Assembly (NCBI RefSeq): GCF_003726095.1
Contig: NZ_CP026031.1
Span: forward strand, 5,024,001 to 5,088,000
From: Niallia circulans
Lineage (GTDB): Bacteria > Bacillota > Bacilli > Bacillales > Cytobacillaceae
Reading direction: 5' to 3'
Length of the DNA stretch: 64,000 bases
Positions 60,928 through 64,000 of this stretch are shown one piece after another. The position numbers were made by a program, and so were the translations under genes. The notes below the pieces were generated by a model. The model was given only the letters and a program-made list of their open reading frames with translations. It was not told the origin of the DNA and did no database searches. The first letter of the stretch is position 1; each line of letters starts with the position of its first letter.

Positions 60928-62715
60928 ATGTTATATCCAATTATCTCGGAAACACGAAATGTCATAGATTTAAATGGCATCTGGAATTTTAAGCTAGATT
61001 TAGGTGCTGGATTTCAAGAAGAGTGGCATAAAGCTGAACTTAACAACCCTATTAGTATGGCTGTGCCAGGATCATACAATGATATGGGGGTAAAAGCAGC
61101 TATTCGTGATCATGTTGGCTGGGTATGGTATGAGCGCGAATTAACTGTACCTAATATATTGATGGAAGAAAGAATTGTGTTGCGATTTGGTTCTGCTACG
61201 CATTTAGCAAATGTGTATGTAAATGGTGTACTTGTTATTCAACATAAAGGCGGCTTTTTACCATTTGAAGCAGAAATTAATAGCTATCTTCAAAAAGGTA
61301 AGAATCGATTGACAGTTGCAGTTAATAACATTGTAGATGAAACTACCTTACCAGTTGGGTTTGTGACAAAAAAAGAGACTGCACTAGATAGACATATAAT
61401 CCGAAATCAGCCTAATTTTGATTTTTTCAACTATGCAGGTCTACATCGGCCAGTAAAAATATATACTACACCGAAAACGTACGTCAGAGATATAACAATT
61501 CTAACGGAATTAGATGGAAAGGTTCACTATTCAATTGATATGGCTGGCTCATCCAATATTATCGCAAAGGTAATAGATGAATCAGGTAAGGTTGTGGGTT
61601 CCTCAGAAGGGATTTCGAATACCATTTTAATCCCAAACGTAAAGCTTTGGGAACCATTAAATGCATACTTATATAAACTCAGAATCGAATTGCAAGATCA
61701 AAATGAAATACTGGATGTTTATGAGCAGCCATTTGGAGTAAGAACAGTCGAGATAAAAGATGGAAAGTTCCTTATTAATAATAAGCCATTCTATTTTAAA
61801 GGCTATGGTAAACATGAGGATACTCCCATTCATGGCCGAGGGTTTGATGAGGCTTCTAATGTATTAGATTTCAATCTCATGAAGTGGTCTGGAGCTAACT
61901 CTTTTCGCACAGCTCATTATCCATATTCAGAGGAAGTTATGCGTCTTGCAGATAAAGAAGGATTTGTTGTTATAGATGAAGTACCAGCAGTAGGGCTGCA
62001 TCTAAATATGATGGTACTACATAGTGGCGGAAACCTTCGGAATACTTGGAAAGAATTAAAAACGTTCGAACATCATAAACAGGTGATTAAAGAGTTAATT
62101 GAAAGAGACAAGAATCATCCTTCCGTTGTAATGTGGAATATCGCTAATGAACCTGCATCAGAGGAAGAGGGCGCATATGAATACTTCAAGCCATTGGTTG
62201 ATCTAACAAGAGATCTTGATCCACAGAAACGTCCGATAACTATTGTGACTCAAATTGAGTCTACCCCTAAAAAAGACAAAGTGGCAGAATTGGTTGATAT
62301 ACTTGCCTTTAATCGTTATTACGGCTGGTATGTAGATGGTGGGGATTTACTGTCGGCAAAAGAAAAGTTACGTGCTGAATTAAATGGGTGGCTTGAAAGA
62401 TGTCCTAATACACCTTTTATGATGACAGAATATGGGGCAGATACAGTTGCCGGATTACATGATGTTGAACCAATTATGTTTACAGAAGAATATCAGATAG
62501 AATTCTATCGCGCGAACCATGAGGTGTTTGATGAGTTTGCTCAGTTCATTGGAGAGCAGGTTTGGAACTTTGCGGATTTTGCAACGACTCAAGGGATTAT
62601 TCGTGTTCAAGGAAATAAGAAGGGAATTTTCACGCGTGATCGCAAGCCGAAGTCTATTGCACATGAATTAAGAAGGCGCTGGACAGCTATTCCTAATTTT
62701 CATTATAAGGACTAA
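60928..62715 (+). CDS. uidA: Beta-glucuronidase UidA (GH2)
   Basis: A 595-residue family 2 glycoside hydrolase, same size as E. coli GusA. A sugar-binding domain ([27 protein letters not shown]), an Ig-like domain and a barrel follow in order. The acid/base Glu is in [16 protein letters not shown], the nucleophile Glu in [11 protein letters not shown], and the Asn-x-Lys motif that recognises the glucuronate carboxylate is in [15 protein letters not shown]. No signal peptide, so it acts on imported glucuronides. GAAGGAAGG precedes the ATG. Confidence 0.95.
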   Translation: MLYPIISETRNVIDLNGIWNFKLDLGAGFQEEWHKAELNNPISMAVPGSYNDMGVKAAIRDHVGWVWYERELTVPNILMEERIVLRFGSATHLANVYVNGVLVIQHKGGFLPFEAEINSYLQKGKNRLTVAVNNIVDETTLPVGFVTKKETALDRHIIRNQPNFDFFNYAGLHRPVKIYTTPKTYVRDITILTELDGKVHYSIDMAGSSNIIAKVIDESGKVVGSSEGISNTILIPNVKLWEPLNAYLYKLRIELQDQNEILDVYEQPFGVRTVEIKDGKFLINNKPFYFKGYGKHEDTPIHGRGFDEASNVLDFNLMKWSGANSFRTAHYPYSEEVMRLADKEGFVVIDEVPAVGLHLNMMVLHSGGNLRNTWKELKTFEHHKQVIKELIERDKNHPSVVMWNIANEPASEEEGAYEYFKPLVDLTRDLDPQKRPITIVTQIESTPKKDKVAELVDILAFNRYYGWYVDGGDLLSAKEKLRAELNGWLERCPNTPFMMTEYGADTVAGLHDVEPIMFTEEYQIEFYRANHEVFDEFAQFIGEQVWNFADFATTQGIIRVQGNKKGIFTRDRKPKSIAHELRRRWTAIPNFHYKD

Positions 62716-62775
62716 TGTTTACTGTTTTGGTTTGTATGTCACTTTAGAATCTATTTATTTTAAAGGAGATAGGTT

Positions 62776-63693
62776 ATGTATTTAGTTATAGATATTGGAG
62801 GAACATTTGTTAAGTATGCACTTATGAATTCAGCAGCACAGATTATAAAAAAAGCAAAAATGACTACACCCAAAACAAATTTAATAGATTTTGAAAATGT
62901 GCTTTTTACTCTTATTGAAGAGCACGATTTATCGGCTATAAAAGGAATTGCGATCAGTTGTCCAGGAACCATCGATACTGATACTGGAATCGTTTATTAT
63001 GGTGGTTCCTTTCCTTTTTTGCACGAGGTAAATTTAAAAAGAAGAATAGAAGAGAAATATGGAATAAAAGTTTCAATAGAAAATGATGCAAAGTGTGCTG
63101 CTTTAGCTGAGTTGTGGCTTGGAAGTGTAAAGGACTATAAAGACTCGGTCGTACTTGTGCTCGGAAGCGGCATAGGAGGCGGAATTATTATCGATGGAAA
63201 GGTTCATCGCGGTGTGCACTTATCTGCTGGGGAAATAAGTTATGTCATGAATGGGCTAAATCTGCAAACAAAAGAAGTAACTTATTTTGGGCTAATTTGT
63301 TCTGCGGTGGAAATGGTAAAAAGAATTGCTGTAATAAAGAAAATCGAAGATATAACAGATGGGGTAGCTGTGTTCAATTACATTAATAATAAGGATCCAG
63401 AAGCAGCAGCAATTTTTGATGAATACTGTCTCCACTTAGCTACACAAATATTAAACTTATCCTATATTTTGGATCCAGAGGTTGTCGCAATTGGTGGAGG
63501 GATCAGTGCTCAGCCAGTGTTGCTGCAAAGGATAAAGTGGGCTATTGAAGAAATAAAAAAAATGAATCCGTTTCATATGGCAACGCCGAAAGTTGTTGCC
63601 TGCAAATTTCAAAATGATGCCAATCTTTATGGTGCATTATATCAATTTTTCATCATTAATGAAGGGGAAAACGTATTATCTCCAAACAAATAA
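62776..63693 (+). CDS. ROK-family sugar kinase-like protein
   Basis: A 305-residue ROK protein without DNA-binding domain. The ATP motif is YLVIDIGGTFVKYALM, followed by GIAISCPGTIDTDTGIVYYG, IENDAKCAALAELWLGS and LVLGSGIGGGIIIDG. The zinc-binding Cys cluster typical of glucokinases is absent, so it belongs to the zinc-free ROK kinases. In a glucuronide operon it may phosphorylate the sugar released from the aglycone, or a side product. AAAGGAG precedes the ATG; the gene lies 60 bp after uidA. Confidence 0.87.
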   Translation: MYLVIDIGGTFVKYALMNSAAQIIKKAKMTTPKTNLIDFENVLFTLIEEHDLSAIKGIAISCPGTIDTDTGIVYYGGSFPFLHEVNLKRRIEEKYGIKVSIENDAKCAALAELWLGSVKDYKDSVVLVLGSGIGGGIIIDGKVHRGVHLSAGEISYVMNGLNLQTKEVTYFGLICSAVEMVKRIAVIKKIEDITDGVAVFNYINNKDPEAAAIFDEYCLHLATQILNLSYILDPEVVAIGGGISAQPVLLQRIKWAIEEIKKMNPFHMATPKVVACKFQNDANLYGALYQFFIINEGENVLSPNK

Positions 63694-63841
63694 TAAGATT
63701 GGTAGACTAACAATTGCAATCTAGTAAGAAAATGTGATGATAAGAATAAAAAACTATTTTTAAATGATGTATAGGATGAATGATTAACCAATATAAATAT
63801 TAGTAAATTCTTTGCAATTGTACTAATAGGGGGTAACAAAA

Positions 63842-64000
63842 ATGGAAATGAGTTTTCGCTGGTACGGGAAAAATGATTCCATACCATTAGAGTACATTCG
63901 ACAGATTCCTGGCATGAAAGGAATTGTGACGGCAATCTATGATATTCCTGTAGGGGAAGTCTGGTCTTTAGAGAAAATAATAGAATTGAAGAATGCAGTG
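63842..64000 (+). CDS. uxuA: Mannonate dehydratase UxuA, N-terminal part
   Basis: The first 53 codons only; the gene runs off the right edge. [20 protein letters not shown] and [19 protein letters not shown] are the typical start of mannonate dehydratase, which turns D-mannonate into 2-keto-3-deoxygluconate in the glucuronate route. AGGGGG lies eight bases before the ATG. It extends the operon symporter - uidA - ROK - uxuA, supporting full glucuronate breakdown. Confidence 0.88.
   Translation, partial: MEMSFRWYGKNDSIPLEYIRQIPGMKGIVTAIYDIPVGEVWSLEKIIELKNAV

Overview
This is a low-GC Gram-positive chromosome segment, almost certainly from the Bacillaceae. The left end keeps the gene order queG - amidase - trmL ... 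prkA - yhbH known from the yhbA-yhbH region of Bacillus subtilis. It also shows strong Shine-Dalgarno sites, GTG and TTG starts, a FapR box, a T-box, a yjdF-type riboswitch and cre sites, all typical of Firmicutes. The species cannot be fixed from sequence alone; a Niallia or Bacillus-like spore former is the best guess.

Bases 1-13,970 are mostly core: queuosine synthesis (queG), a putative wall amidase, the tRNA methyltransferase trmL, a nitroreductase, a stand-alone fabH under a FapR operator, the sporulation genes prkA and yhbH, several small membrane proteins, a phosphotransferase and an aldo/keto reductase. The phosphotransferase sits behind a 36-codon leader peptide and a terminator, which looks like ribosome-mediated attenuation.

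Bases 14,180-30,910 form a carbohydrate island. ROK and RpiR regulators precede a phospho-beta-glucosidase and a IIBCA beta-glucoside PTS. Next come a Cys-type sulfatase, both known kinds of sulfatase-maturing enzyme (a radical-SAM anSME and an O2-dependent FGE), and a pair of CHR-family transporters that could export the released sulfate. A second module has an AraC regulator, a PTS IIBC gene carrying a single-base frameshift, and a GH3 beta-glucosidase.

Bases 31,200-54,900 are accessory DNA. Single, unrelated genes (an RlmA-type 23S rRNA methyltransferase, HxlR/SDR pairs, three GNAT acetyltransferases, a uridine-kinase-like protein, a blasticidin/cytidine deaminase-like protein, Nudix, a P-loop kinase, a stand-alone SIR2-like protein, a YjdF protein and others) are separated by copies of a short dispersed element with the core ACTAACGGGGCAGG. 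Three copies extend into a conserved element of about 105 bp. A truncated tyrosine recombinase and several gene stumps lie among them. The layout resembles a cassette array and is the most unusual feature of the window. The rRNA methyltransferase has its own nine-residue leader peptide ending Arg-Tyr-Arg, followed by a terminator: a second attenuator, of the macrolide-sensing type. A T-box-controlled leuA with two cupins and a LysR regulator sits inside this region.

Bases 55,130-64,000 return to metabolism: an AraC/EamA pair, a frameshifted MmcQ-like gene, and a glucuronide operon (AraC regulator, perfect cre site, GPH-family symporter, beta-glucuronidase, ROK kinase, start of uxuA). No rRNA, tRNA, intact insertion sequence or CRISPR array was seen.
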